Below, piece by piece: positions 1 through 7,500 of a stretch of 9,634 bases of DNA (within the stretch, counting starts at the first letter, position 1; each line of letters starts with the position of its first letter). This DNA comes from Fermentibacter danicus (GTDB taxonomy: Bacteria; Fermentibacterota; Fermentibacteria; Fermentibacterales; Fermentibacteraceae). The translations under genes and the position numbers were made by a program. Location: positions 1 through 9,634 of the forward strand of contig LKHB01000217.1 of NCBI GenBank assembly GCA_001618615.1. Reading direction: 5' to 3'. Below the pieces are notes generated by a model. That model searched no databases, was not told where the DNA came from, and was given only the letters and a program-made list of their open reading frames with translations.

Positions 1-365
1 CGCCGCCCGAACCTCGATTCGATCTGTCCGTAGGACACCATGAACGGCACGGCCGCGAGGAGCATGGGAAGCAGGAGCGCGGCGAGGAAGACCAGCGTCC
101 GCCAGAGGGAGGAAAGGGCCAGGCGGATGACCGATACGGGATCGTCGACATGGAGGATCATCCCCGCTATCCTCGAAAGGGCCTGGCGCATGAGAGAATC
201 CAGCCCGCGCGGGGAGGCGAGGCGGAAGGCCTCCGCCATGGGGATGCCGGTAAGGACCGACAGAAGCGCCAGCCCGAAAACGGGGGAGAGGGAGGCGGCT
301 GGGACCGCCGCAACACTGTAGAGGCGCGACACCAGGCCGGCCGCGCCGAGAAGCGCCTCACCCAT
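1..365 (-). CDS. Small integral membrane protein (EMC3-like look), 3' part beyond the window
   Basis: The frame is open from ATG at 365 to the window edge, giving 121 visible codons. The product is strongly hydrophobic. One membrane segment lies at about residues 27-48 (PVFGLALLSVLTG, then a basic/polar turn). A second lies at about 89-111 (LVFLAALLLPMLLAAVPF), followed by SYGQIESRFG. The layout of a short amphipathic N-terminus, a TM helix, a helical linker with a DDP turn (74-76) and another TM resembles uncharacterised bacterial membrane proteins, loosely EMC3/Oxa1-like, that I recall next to envelope phosphodiesterases. This family call is from memory of pattern, not a search. The start overlaps the upstream stop codon by eight bases (ATGGGTGA). 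A minus-strand GGAGG at 380-376, ten bases ahead, supports it. Translational coupling to the phosphodiesterase genes suggests a role in the same envelope process, perhaps as an assembly or transport partner. The gene is real with good confidence; the function is unproven. Confidence 0.72.
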   Translation of the reverse strand, partial: MGEALLGAAGLVSRLYSVAAVPAASLSPVFGLALLSVLTGIPMAEAFRLASPRGLDSLMRQALSRIAGMILHVDDPVSVIRLALSSLWRTLVFLAALLLPMLLAAVPFMVSYGQIESRFGR

Positions 366-2115
366 CGAGGATGTTCCTCCCGGGCGGTTCCGTCGAGGCT
401 CCGAGAAAACCGCACACTGTGCGGCCGATGTCCCTCAATGCAGGATCAGGGATCTTCGTCCGGAGGCTCGAGATTATGACTCCCGGCACGGCGTCCGGAT
501 CCATGCAGTGGTCGCCGCTCCACCGATCGGTGTTGTCCGAGACGACGTCCTCGGAGTACTGTCCGAGCGTGGTTTCCCAGGAAGCCCGGAATCCGTCGGC
601 ATAGCCCACGATCAGGTCCGGCGCGTGAGGCGGCAGGTCGGGGACGGCGCCTCCTCCGAGTATCCTGACGTTGCTTACGGGGTGGAGCCCGGTGACCGGA
701 TCGACTGCGCCTAGAAGGCCGGCTGCGATTTCCGAGAGAAGCCCCGGGGCTTCGGAGGGATCGACGACCCCGCCCGTCTCCCGGCCTCTAAGATTCAGGT
801 AGAGACTGTTTATCCCGAGGCCATACGCGGCGGTCGAACCCCAGTCGGTCCCCCGGAACATGTCCCCGCTCCTCGCGGAGACCGGGTCCGCCAGCCTGGA
901 GTATCCCTCCGCGGCGAGCCACGTGTTCAGGTTGAAGCCCCTGCGGAACGGCGAGAACCCATGGTCGGATATGACCGCCATGTACGTGTCCTCGTCCAGC
1001 ATGCCCATAGCCTCCCCGATTGCCTCGTCCATCATCGCGTAGAGCCTGGGCACCACCCCCCTCGCACCTTCGGCCACGGTTCCGTGCGTCGGGCTGGTCG
1101 CGTCGAGATCCCGGTAGAACATGTGCAGATTGAGGTCGAGAGTGCTGAAATAGAAGAAGAACAGGCCGTCGCTGAAGCGCCTGAGACCTTCTCTCATAAG
1201 CGAGAGCTGCTCGCGGTAGAGGAACATGGCCTGGTCGATATATGACAGGTCGTCCAGCACCCCGCGCGACAGAGCCTTCGTGTCCTCGGGGAAGCCCTTG
1301 GTATGGAACGGCCCCAGCTCGAAGGCGAGGTCGGGCGCATAATCGCGGGGCGAACTCACCGGCATGGACGCCCGCGACGGGTCCATGTTCAGAGGGCTGA
1401 CGTAGAGTTCGAAATAGGGATCGACCGATCTCAGGAAGAACCTGGCGATGGCGTTGACACGGGAAAGGCCGCCGAGGAACTCGAAACGGACCGGAATCCA
1501 CCCGCTCCACTCGCCCGTGCCCAGAACGGCGGCTCCGCTTCCCGTTTCGACGAGTGCTCCTCCCGAAGCCTTGTCCACTGTTACGGACAGGGATATCCGG
1601 CTCGTCGGAGAGCCCTCCCGGAAGGGGTCGGCGGGGCCGTCGAGCGGACACTCGAAGCGCCCCTCCTCGCCCCTCACGGCCGTTACGACGCCGCCCGAGG
1701 TGTCGTCGCTTATCATCCTGGGGTTGTTCGTGAAGAAGGTGAAACTGCCCTGGCTGCCACGGACGTCCGGGGTCCCCAGGCCGCAGAGTATCCTGGCTCC
1801 GCCGGCCGAGGCCGGCGGGAAGTCCACGGGGAGCTTCATGAGATCCACGGGGATTCCGTCCCCGGTCAGGCAGTGCCAGAACGGCCTTCCCCGCCTGAGG
1901 AGCCTCATCGACGACCCTTCGAGGGGGAGGACCAGCTTCCCGATCCTTGCGGCCGCTCCTCCGGGCTCCACGGCGGAAGTCGACAGGTAGGGCGCGATCG
2001 TAGCCGGATCCCTGTGAACGAAATCGAAGATGCCGTGCTCCTCCGGTCCCGTTCCGGTGATGAANNCCGCCGCGGGGGCCAGGGATGCGATCCGAAGGAA
2101 CTCCCTTCTCTTCAT
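358..2115 (-). CDS. Tat-exported alkaline-phosphatase-superfamily phosphodiesterase (N-terminal part missing at an assembly gap)
   Basis: A predicted extracytoplasmic phosphodiesterase/phosphohydrolase of the type I phosphodiesterase/nucleotide pyrophosphatase branch of the AlkP superfamily. It begins MKRREFLRIA, a twin-arginine (RRxFL) signal. Visible metal-site motifs, in window numbering, are D327-x3-H331 (TLDLNLH), D384-H385 (ISDHGF) and H536 (SGDHC). The first-metal Asp and the nucleophile are not visible. The sequence jumps from LAPAA straight to FITGTGPEEHGIFDF at the NN at 2065-2066. Compared with the upstream paralogue, about 60-75 residues (GLDG and nucleophile loop) are absent. I attribute this to the assembly gap rather than a natural deletion. 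The start ATG overlaps the upstream TGA (ATGA, 2112-2115), with AAGGG eight bases ahead. The middle part (about residues 170-275) is beta-rich and separates the catalytic halves. It shares PDLIVG-GFRASW and RW-GDHC blocks with its neighbour, so the two are tandem duplicates. Substrate unknown. Confidence 0.88.
   Translation of the reverse strand: MKRREFLRIASLAPAAXFITGTGPEEHGIFDFVHRDPATIAPYLSTSAVEPGGAAARIGKLVLPLEGSSMRLLRRGRPFWHCLTGDGIPVDLMKLPVDFPPASAGGARILCGLGTPDVRGSQGSFTFFTNNPRMISDDTSGGVVTAVRGEEGRFECPLDGPADPFREGSPTSRISLSVTVDKASGGALVETGSGAAVLGTGEWSGWIPVRFEFLGGLSRVNAIARFFLRSVDPYFELYVSPLNMDPSRASMPVSSPRDYAPDLAFELGPFHTKGFPEDTKALSRGVLDDLSYIDQAMFLYREQLSLMREGLRRFSDGLFFFYFSTLDLNLHMFYRDLDATSPTHGTVAEGARGVVPRLYAMMDEAIGEAMGMLDEDTYMAVISDHGFSPFRRGFNLNTWLAAEGYSRLADPVSARSGDMFRGTDWGSTAAYGLGINSLYLNLRGRETGGVVDPSEAPGLLSEIAAGLLGAVDPVTGLHPVSNVRILGGGAVPDLPPHAPDLIVGYADGFRASWETTLGQYSEDVVSDNTDRWSGDHCMDPDAVPGVIISSLRTKIPDPALRDIGRTVCGFLGASTEPPGRNILDG
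2065..2066. other. Assembly gap (NN) removing the N-terminal catalytic part of the Tat phosphodiesterase
   Basis: The Ns fall in frame between a Tat signal (ending LAPAA) and FITGTG. In the neighbouring paralogue, about 53 residues from RVVVLGLDG to the equivalent Phe precede this point, plus a linker. Some 180-220 bases are therefore probably missing here. Confidence 0.75.
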
Positions 2116-4091
2116 TCGTCGATCCCTTCAAGCAGGACGCGGCCCTCCATGTGAGCCGGAACGGACAGACCCAGCGCCCTCAGAACGGTGGGTGCGATGT
2201 CGGTGATGCAGGCCGGCGATCCCAGCTTCCGGTTCGACAGCAGTATCCCGGGAACGAGCGTGTGGTCGTGGCAGTGATCTCCAGTCCACCTGTAGGGGTT
2301 GGGATGCAGGACGGAATCGCCGATGCCCCCGGTCACGCAGTGCCATGACGCCCGGAACCCGGCCGCGGTGCCGACTATCAGATCGGGAGCACGGCCGACG
2401 TAAGGCCCGTTGTATGCCCCGGACGCCCTGTAGACCGCCCTGACGGGCTTTGCGCCTCCCGGCGAAGTGAGCGCGAGGAGCTTCCGTTCGATGGCGGACA
2501 GGATGGTCTCTGCGTCTCGGGGCTCCACGCAGCCGCAGCCCTCCCTGCCTTTGAGATTGAGCAGCACTCCGGCCAGCCCCATCGAATAGGCCGTGGAGCG
2601 CTCCCAGTCGACATTCGAGAGGTCTTCCCGGGGAGGCGATATTCCCTGCTCGAGCACGAGGAAGCCTTCGTCGTACAGAAATCTGTTCAGGTCGAGGCAC
2701 TCGTCGAAGGAGGTGAAGCCGTGGTCGGACATCACTATCAGAAGGTCCTTGTCCGAGAGCAGGGCGGCCGTCTCGCCCACGAGTGAATCCATCCTGGCGT
2801 ACATCTCTCCGACAGGCGAGCCCTCTCCGGTGCCCTGCCTCCAGGTGACGTGCTGAATCCTGTCGGGTGTATCGAAGACGCAGACCAGGAGGCCCTTGCG
2901 TATCCTCCGGAGGCCGTCCTGCAGCATCCTCCTGCGTTCCTCGAAGATCGACCATGCGGTGGCCAGGAACTGACTCTCGTCCAGGGCTCCGTTCATCAGG
3001 GCCCAGGTGTCCTCGGCGAGACCGAGGGTCGCGTATTCGCCGTCTGCGGCTCCGGTGAGATATTTCGAATAGAGCACCGGGCTCGAGATCGGGAATGGGG
3101 GGGACCAGGGATCGGGATGGACCGCGGAGATGTACAGGGTCGGCGGATCAGTACTGGTGAGGCACATCCTGGCGATCCCGCGTGCGCCGCTCCTGAGTCC
3201 TTTCCCCTTGAAGGTGAGCCTCGTCCAGCCGGTGACCACACCCGGTTCGAGACGGATGGCTCGGCCGCCGCCGACTCTTACCGACCACCCGGAGGCGTTC
3301 CGACGGAGCGTGATGCGGAGACCCCCGCCTGCCTGGGGCGGACCCTCCAGATAACCGGTCCAGGTATTGTTCGATGCTGATTCGAAGGGCCTGTGCATCC
3401 CGCCAGGAGGGTCGGACGGCCCGGCGCCGAGAAGGGTGTAGGTGCCCTGCGAGCCTCTGAGGTCCGGGACGCACATGCCGCTGAGCAGGTATCCATCCAG
3501 AGGCTCGGGGGGGTAGGTGATCGGTACCCGCAGCACGGCCGAGCGCAACCCGCAGGCGGAGAGTTCCTGCCAGAACGGCCGGGATTTCCTGAGGCTCCGC
3601 ACGACGGTCTTCCCCCTGGATGTGCGGGCGGTCTCGACGGAGGAAAGCGTGGGAACGTACCGCCTCCTGTCCGGGGCGAGGAAGTCGAAGATGCCGTGCC
3701 TGCCGGGGTTGACCCCGGTCTGGAACGATGTCCACGCGACGGGCGAGACACCCGGACAGGTGGTTTCCAGTTCCGTCAGGGTGCCCGATTCCGCGAGGCG
3801 GGAGATGTTCGGCAACCTCCCCTCGGCCATGAGTCTGCGGACGACCTCGGGGGAGAAGCCGTCGAGACCGAGCACGACGACTCTGCCGGCTGCGGGCCTG
3901 TGGGGGAGCCGTGACCGCAGGATCGAGCGCCTTAGCGTGATGAAGGGCCACAGGAGGAGCGACAGGAGGAAGATCAGGACGGCGTTCAGCACAGCCAGGA
4001 ACGACGTCGCCAGCCCGAAGCCGGCTCCGGGCCCCACATAGGCCTGGGCTGCGCCGAAGAGCAGCAACAGCGGAAGAAAAATGCGCAGCAT
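2112..4091 (-). CDS. Membrane-anchored alkaline-phosphatase-superfamily phosphodiesterase
   Basis: Complete 659-residue protein. Residues 1-17 look like a signal or first TM segment (ending AQA before YVGPGAG). A second hydrophobic stretch at about 26-52 is followed by a basic cluster (LRRSILRSR), then the catalytic domain. The full AlkP/NPP-type two-metal set is visible: D77 (GLDG), probable nucleophile S116 (VSPVAW, where many relatives have Thr), D410-x3-H414 (DRIQH), D456-H457 (MSDHGF) and H606 (GDHCHD). FQTGVNPGRHGIFDF follows the nucleophile, as in this branch. A beta-rich insert lies at about 215-330. By family it hydrolyses phosphate mono- or diesters. The topology suggests a catalytic domain held at the membrane surface; which side was not determined. 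It is the first gene of the minus-strand operon and overlaps the next by four bases. Start choice is slightly uncertain: GGAGG at 4110-4106 is 14 bases from the ATG, rather far, although a weak GGAA is closer. Substrate unknown. Confidence 0.92.
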   Translation of the reverse strand: MLRIFLPLLLLFGAAQAYVGPGAGFGLATSFLAVLNAVLIFLLSLLLWPFITLRRSILRSRLPHRPAAGRVVVLGLDGFSPEVVRRLMAEGRLPNISRLAESGTLTELETTCPGVSPVAWTSFQTGVNPGRHGIFDFLAPDRRRYVPTLSSVETARTSRGKTVVRSLRKSRPFWQELSACGLRSAVLRVPITYPPEPLDGYLLSGMCVPDLRGSQGTYTLLGAGPSDPPGGMHRPFESASNNTWTGYLEGPPQAGGGLRITLRRNASGWSVRVGGGRAIRLEPGVVTGWTRLTFKGKGLRSGARGIARMCLTSTDPPTLYISAVHPDPWSPPFPISSPVLYSKYLTGAADGEYATLGLAEDTWALMNGALDESQFLATAWSIFEERRRMLQDGLRRIRKGLLVCVFDTPDRIQHVTWRQGTGEGSPVGEMYARMDSLVGETAALLSDKDLLIVMSDHGFTSFDECLDLNRFLYDEGFLVLEQGISPPREDLSNVDWERSTAYSMGLAGVLLNLKGREGCGCVEPRDAETILSAIERKLLALTSPGGAKPVRAVYRASGAYNGPYVGRAPDLIVGTAAGFRASWHCVTGGIGDSVLHPNPYRWTGDHCHDHTLVPGILLSNRKLGSPACITDIAPTVLRALGLSVPAHMEGRVLLEGIDE

Positions 4092-4105
4092 CAGGTTCCG
4101 GTGAT

Positions 4106-4110
4106 CCTCC
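4106..4110 (-). promoter_or_regulatory. Likely ribosome binding site of the membrane-anchored phosphodiesterase
   Basis: The minus strand reads GGAGG here, 14 bases before the ATG at 4091. The spacing is longer than usual. The site also sits in a short self-complementary stretch (CCTCC-TC-GGAGG, 4106-4117), which could partly hide it in the transcript. A weaker GGAA lies four bases before the ATG. No better in-frame ATG or GTG is nearby. Confidence 0.4.
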
Positions 4111-4128
4111 TCGGAGGGTGTTGAGAGT

Positions 4129-4134
4129 ATTATA
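4129..4134 (-). promoter_or_regulatory. Candidate -10 element of the phosphodiesterase operon
   Basis: The minus strand reads TATAAT, a consensus sigma-70 -10 hexamer, about 38 bases before the ATG at 4091. This is one of the very few AT-rich spots in a GC-rich window. No good -35 is seen: GTGGAT lies at 17-bp spacing and TTGGTG at 20 bp. The promoter is therefore plausible but rests on the -10 alone. Confidence 0.45.
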
Positions 4135-4136
4135 CT
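4131..4136 (+). promoter_or_regulatory. Possible -10 element for the lipoprotein/activase cluster
   Basis: The plus strand reads TATACT, close to the TATAAT consensus, 61 bases before the lipoprotein start, within the same palindrome as the minus-strand -10. No convincing -35 precedes it. The two promoters would overlap, so the clusters may compete for or share RNA polymerase and any regulator. Confidence 0.3.
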
Positions 4137-4185
4137 CGTACTTTAGCCGCGATCCACCAAGACGGACGCATCTCGTTCTCTCACC

Positions 4186-4191
4186 GGGAGG
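4186..4191 (+). promoter_or_regulatory. Ribosome binding site of the small lipoprotein
   Basis: GGGAGG lies six bases before ATG 4198, near-ideal Shine-Dalgarno strength and spacing. It fixes the start of an otherwise short and unfamiliar gene. Confidence 0.7.
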
Positions 4192-4197
4192 TCGGTA

Positions 4198-4474
4198 ATG
4201 AACCGCAGGCTGTTGGCTGCGGCGGCTGTGACCGTCGTCTTGATATCCGGGTGTGGAGGCTCGAGACTCGAGGTTTCCAACGGCTACGGGGCTCCAATAT
4301 CATCCGTGGTCGTGAGTCTGTCCGGAAAGGAATTCACCTGGGAAAACATAGATCCNNGTCTCGGGGCTGAACACGGTCTCCGACACTCTTACGATTCCCG
4401 ACGGCTGCCAGAACGCATCCCGAGTATCCGTCTGGATAGGCGGGGATGCGACAACCATCAGGTACGAAATCTGA
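4198..4474 (+). CDS. Small predicted lipoprotein, function unknown
   Basis: The product is about 92 residues if the NN at 4356-4357 is treated as a small gap. It starts MNRRLLAAAAVTVVLISGC: a basic n-region, a hydrophobic core and a lipobox ISGC with the acceptor Cys at residue 19, so it should be an exported lipid-anchored protein. After the gap the frame moves by one and continues as VSGLNTVSDTLTIPDGCQ through IRYEI to a TGA at 4472-4474. The uncorrected frame instead gives an Arg/Pro-rich tail typical of a wrong frame. The mature part alternates polar and beta-branched residues (LEVSNGYGAPISSVVVSL, SRVSVWIGG), suggesting a small beta domain. I do not recognise a family. A strong ribosome site precedes it. 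It is 60 bases upstream of the activase gene in the same direction and may be co-transcribed with it. Confidence 0.7.
4356..4357. other. Assembly gap (NN) inside the lipoprotein gene
   Basis: The frame shifts by +1 across the two Ns. The left side ends two bases into a codon (CC) and coding resumes at GTC. The missing length is one base, or one plus a multiple of three. There is no relative to estimate the size from. Confidence 0.8.
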
Positions 4475-4528
4475 CGGCTTCCCCACCATCCCGGCCGTTC
4501 CGCCCGACCAGGAGCGCCGGCTGCAACC

Positions 4529-4532
4529 GGAG
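4529..4532 (+). promoter_or_regulatory. Ribosome binding site that bears on the activase start
   Basis: GGAG lies two bases before ATG 4535 and five before ATG 4538. The second Met is therefore the better spaced start, differing by one residue. A later Met at 4553, directly before LGIDLGS, has no ribosome site. Confidence 0.5.
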
Positions 4533-4534
4533 CG

Positions 4535-7500
4535 ATGATGCACATCCATGAAATGCTGGGAATAGACCTCGGTTCCATCAGCGTCAAACTGGCGCTGATC
4601 GAGGATGGACGACTCGTCAGGACCATGTACCGGAGGCATCTGGGACGGCCCTACGAGACTCTGGCGGTGATGCTGCCCTCCATCCCCGGCTGGCAGAAGA
4701 AGACCGCCTGCGTCACCGGATCCGCGGCCAAGGGCCTGGGAACCCTCGCGGGGGCAAGGCCGGTGAACGAGGTTGTTGGACTGGCCGCGGCGATCTCCGC
4801 CTACCATCCCGAACTGGGCTCAGTGATAGAGATGGGCGGGCAGGACTCGAAACTCCTGCTTTTCCGGACGGACGGCAGGAAAAGCGTCTTCGACGATTTC
4901 TCCATGAACTCCATCTGCGCCGCCGGAACCGGTTCGTTCCTCGATCAGCAGGCGGCCCGCCTCGGGATGGACGCCGAAGCTCTCGGCAGGCTCGCGCTGA
5001 AATGCGCCAATCCGCCCAGGGTGGCGGGCAGATGCAGCGTATTCGCCAAGTCGGACATGATCCATCTCCAGCAGGTGGGCGCGCCTCCCGAGGACATCGT
5101 AGCGGGTCTCTGCCTGGCTGTGGCGAGGAACTTCAAGAGCATCATCGCCAGCGGGAAGGAGTTCAGACCCCCGGTAGGCTTCGTGGGTGGAGTCGCAGCC
5201 AATGCAGGGATGGTGAGGGCCTTCGGCGAGGTACTCGCCGAGTACAGCGGCGGAATCACAGTTCCCGAGCACTTCCCGGTCCTGACCGCCGCAGGTGCGG
5301 CACTGTGCGCCGAGGCGGACCAGCGTTTCGTACCGGGTGATCGCTTCCTGGACATCCTCGGAGAACTCAACGGCAGATTCGAGGCGTCCGGCAGCCATCC
5401 TCCGCTGATGTCGTCGCGGGGCGCGAAGCCGGTTTCCGCAATCGCGACGCATTCTCATGGCGGCGTCTGCCACCTCGGGATAGACGTCGGCTCCATCAGC
5501 ACCAACGTCGTTGCGATCGACTCCGGCGGCGCCCTGCTGGCGAGGGAGTACCTGATGACGGCCGGCAGACCGCTGGAGGCGGTCAAGAAGGGGCTGGGCC
5601 TCGTCCACGACACGCTCGGTCCGGATGTCCGGGTCCTCTCCGCCGGCGTGACCGGGTCCGGGCGCTACATGATAGGCGACTTCACTGGTGCGGACGTGGT
5701 GGTCAACGAGATCACCGCCCAGGCCAGGGCGGCCGTCGAGGCCTGCCCGGATGTGGACACTGTCTTCGAGATCGGCGGACAGGACTCCAAATACATCAGG
5801 ATCTGCGGCGGGAGAGTCGTGGATTTCGAGATGAACAAGGTCTGCGCCGCCGGAACCGGGTCTTTCCTCGAGGAACAGGCGGAGAAGCTGGGGCTAGGCA
5901 TCCGCGAATTCGGTCCGGTTGCGCTGGAGGCTCCGGCCCCCGCACGCCTGGGAGAGCGGTGCACCGTCTTCATGGAGAGCGACGTTGTTGCACACCAGGC
6001 GGGCGGCGCCTCGGTGGAGAACATAGTCGGCGGGCTGTGCTATTCGATCGTGCAGAACTACCTGCACAGGGTGGTAGGCGACCGCATGCCGGGAGACCGC
6101 ATCCTGTTCCAGGGCGCCACCGCGTTCAACGAAGGAGTCGTGGCGGCCTTCAACGCCGTCCTCGGGAGAAAGGTCACGATCCCTCCCGATAACGACGTTA
6201 CGGGCGCGATAGGAGCCGCTCTCATCTCCAGGGATCGTTCGACCGGATCGGAATCGACCTTCAGGGGGTTCGGTCTCTCGGAAGCCTCCTACAGGCAGTC
6301 CAGTTTCACCTGCGAGGGCTGCCCCAACCGCTGCGAGATACACTCCGTCGAACTCGAGGACGGCCGGAAGCTCCACTACGGCGGAAGGTGCGAGAAGTAC
6401 GAGGTGGGAAGGAAGACTCCCCTTCGGAAGGGCCGTAACCTNNGGCTTCTCTGTCGCTCTCTCATCGCCCTCGACCGGGCGGACCGTCCACAGGGGCGTC
6501 GAGAACGTCGCCGCGGAGACCTGCTTCCCGGTGAAGATAGCGCACGGGCACGTGCTCGATCTCATCGAGAGCGGCGTGCAGACGCTGTTCATCCCCTCGA
6601 TACTCAGAGCCTTCCCTCACCACGACTTCGAGGAGGCCCAGAACTGTCCNNAGAGGGGTGAGGGTGCTCTCCCCTGTGCTCGACTTCACGGGGCAGATCT
6701 CCTCCTGGAAGGCCGTCCTGGCCGACCTGGGGGAGTCCCTCGGCTGCACGAGGGCCGCCTCCGAGAAAGCCGCGGACGAGGCCGAGAATGCCCAGCGATC
6801 GTTCGAGAAGGCGATTCTGGATTCAGGGCGTGACGCTCTACGCGCCATCCCGGCGGGAGAAACCATCCTCGCCATAGTCAGCAGGCCGTACAACGGCTGC
6901 GATCCGTCTGTGAGTTCCGATCTTCCCGCCAAGCTTTCCAGGATGGGTGTCCACGTGATGCCGGCCGAGATGCTCGACCTCCCGATGGACGAGGCCGCCG
7001 CGGCCTTCCCGGGGATGTACTGGCACTACGGGCAGAAGATTCTGGCGGCGGCACTCGCTGTTAAGAAGGATCCCAGGCTCCATGCCGTCTATCTGACGAA
7101 CTTCGGCTGCGGACCCGATTCCTTCATCCACCATCTCTTCTCGACCGCCATGGATGGGGTTCCCTTCCTTACCATCGAGGCGGACGAGCATTCGGCGGAT
7201 GCGGGGATGATCACCAGATGCGAAGCCTTCCTGGACTCGCTGTCCACGCCGTCCGTACAGGCCGGCTCTTCCCCGGCGGCTCTCTCCGGAGGATGCCCGG
7301 GAACCCTGAACGGAAGGACGATCTGGGTTCCCCGCCTCGGCCCGGGCAGCAGGCTGGTGGCGGCGGCCGCAAGGCGAAGGGGTATCGACGCCCGCGAGAT
7401 GCCGCCCACGGACAGGGAGTCCGTGGCTCTGGGCAGGACGGTTACATCCGGCAAGGAGTGCTACCCTGCGATAATCACCTCCGGCAACATGCTGAAGGTG

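Larger units (their letters stand above)
4125..4137. repeat. 13-bp palindrome in the divergent intergenic region
   Basis: GAGTATTATACTC is a perfect inverted repeat of six bases per arm around one central base. It lies midway between the two divergent gene clusters and contains the TATAAT of the minus-strand promoter candidate. Its position suits a shared operator. It could equally be a by-product of an AT-rich promoter core in both orientations. No second copy was noticed in the window. Confidence 0.5.

Noticed and set aside
1303..2154. Long plus-strand open frame (283 codons) opposite the Tat phosphodiesterase gene
   Set aside because: Its product is rich in Arg, Gly, Pro and Glu with no recognisable motif, and it is wholly antisense to a gene with clear catalytic motifs. 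Such frames are common in GC-rich DNA.
4106..4117. CCTCC-TC-GGAGG as a terminator or regulatory hairpin
   Set aside because: The two-base loop is too tight to close fully and no T-run follows. It is better read as a ribosome site with accidental complementarity.
4092..4197. Riboswitch or other structured leader in the divergent region
   Set aside because: Only 106 bases are shared by two divergent leaders, and no known aptamer core is recognisable.
4475..4534. Terminator or small gene between the lipoprotein and the activase
   Set aside because: The 60 bases are C/G-rich with no stem followed by T residues and no credible start with a ribosome site. Read-through from the lipoprotein seems more likely.
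4820..5608. Long minus-strand open frame (262 codons) opposite the activase ATPase domains
   Set aside because: The plus strand encodes intact ATPase motifs with conserved Cys. The antisense product has no family resemblance or start signal of note.
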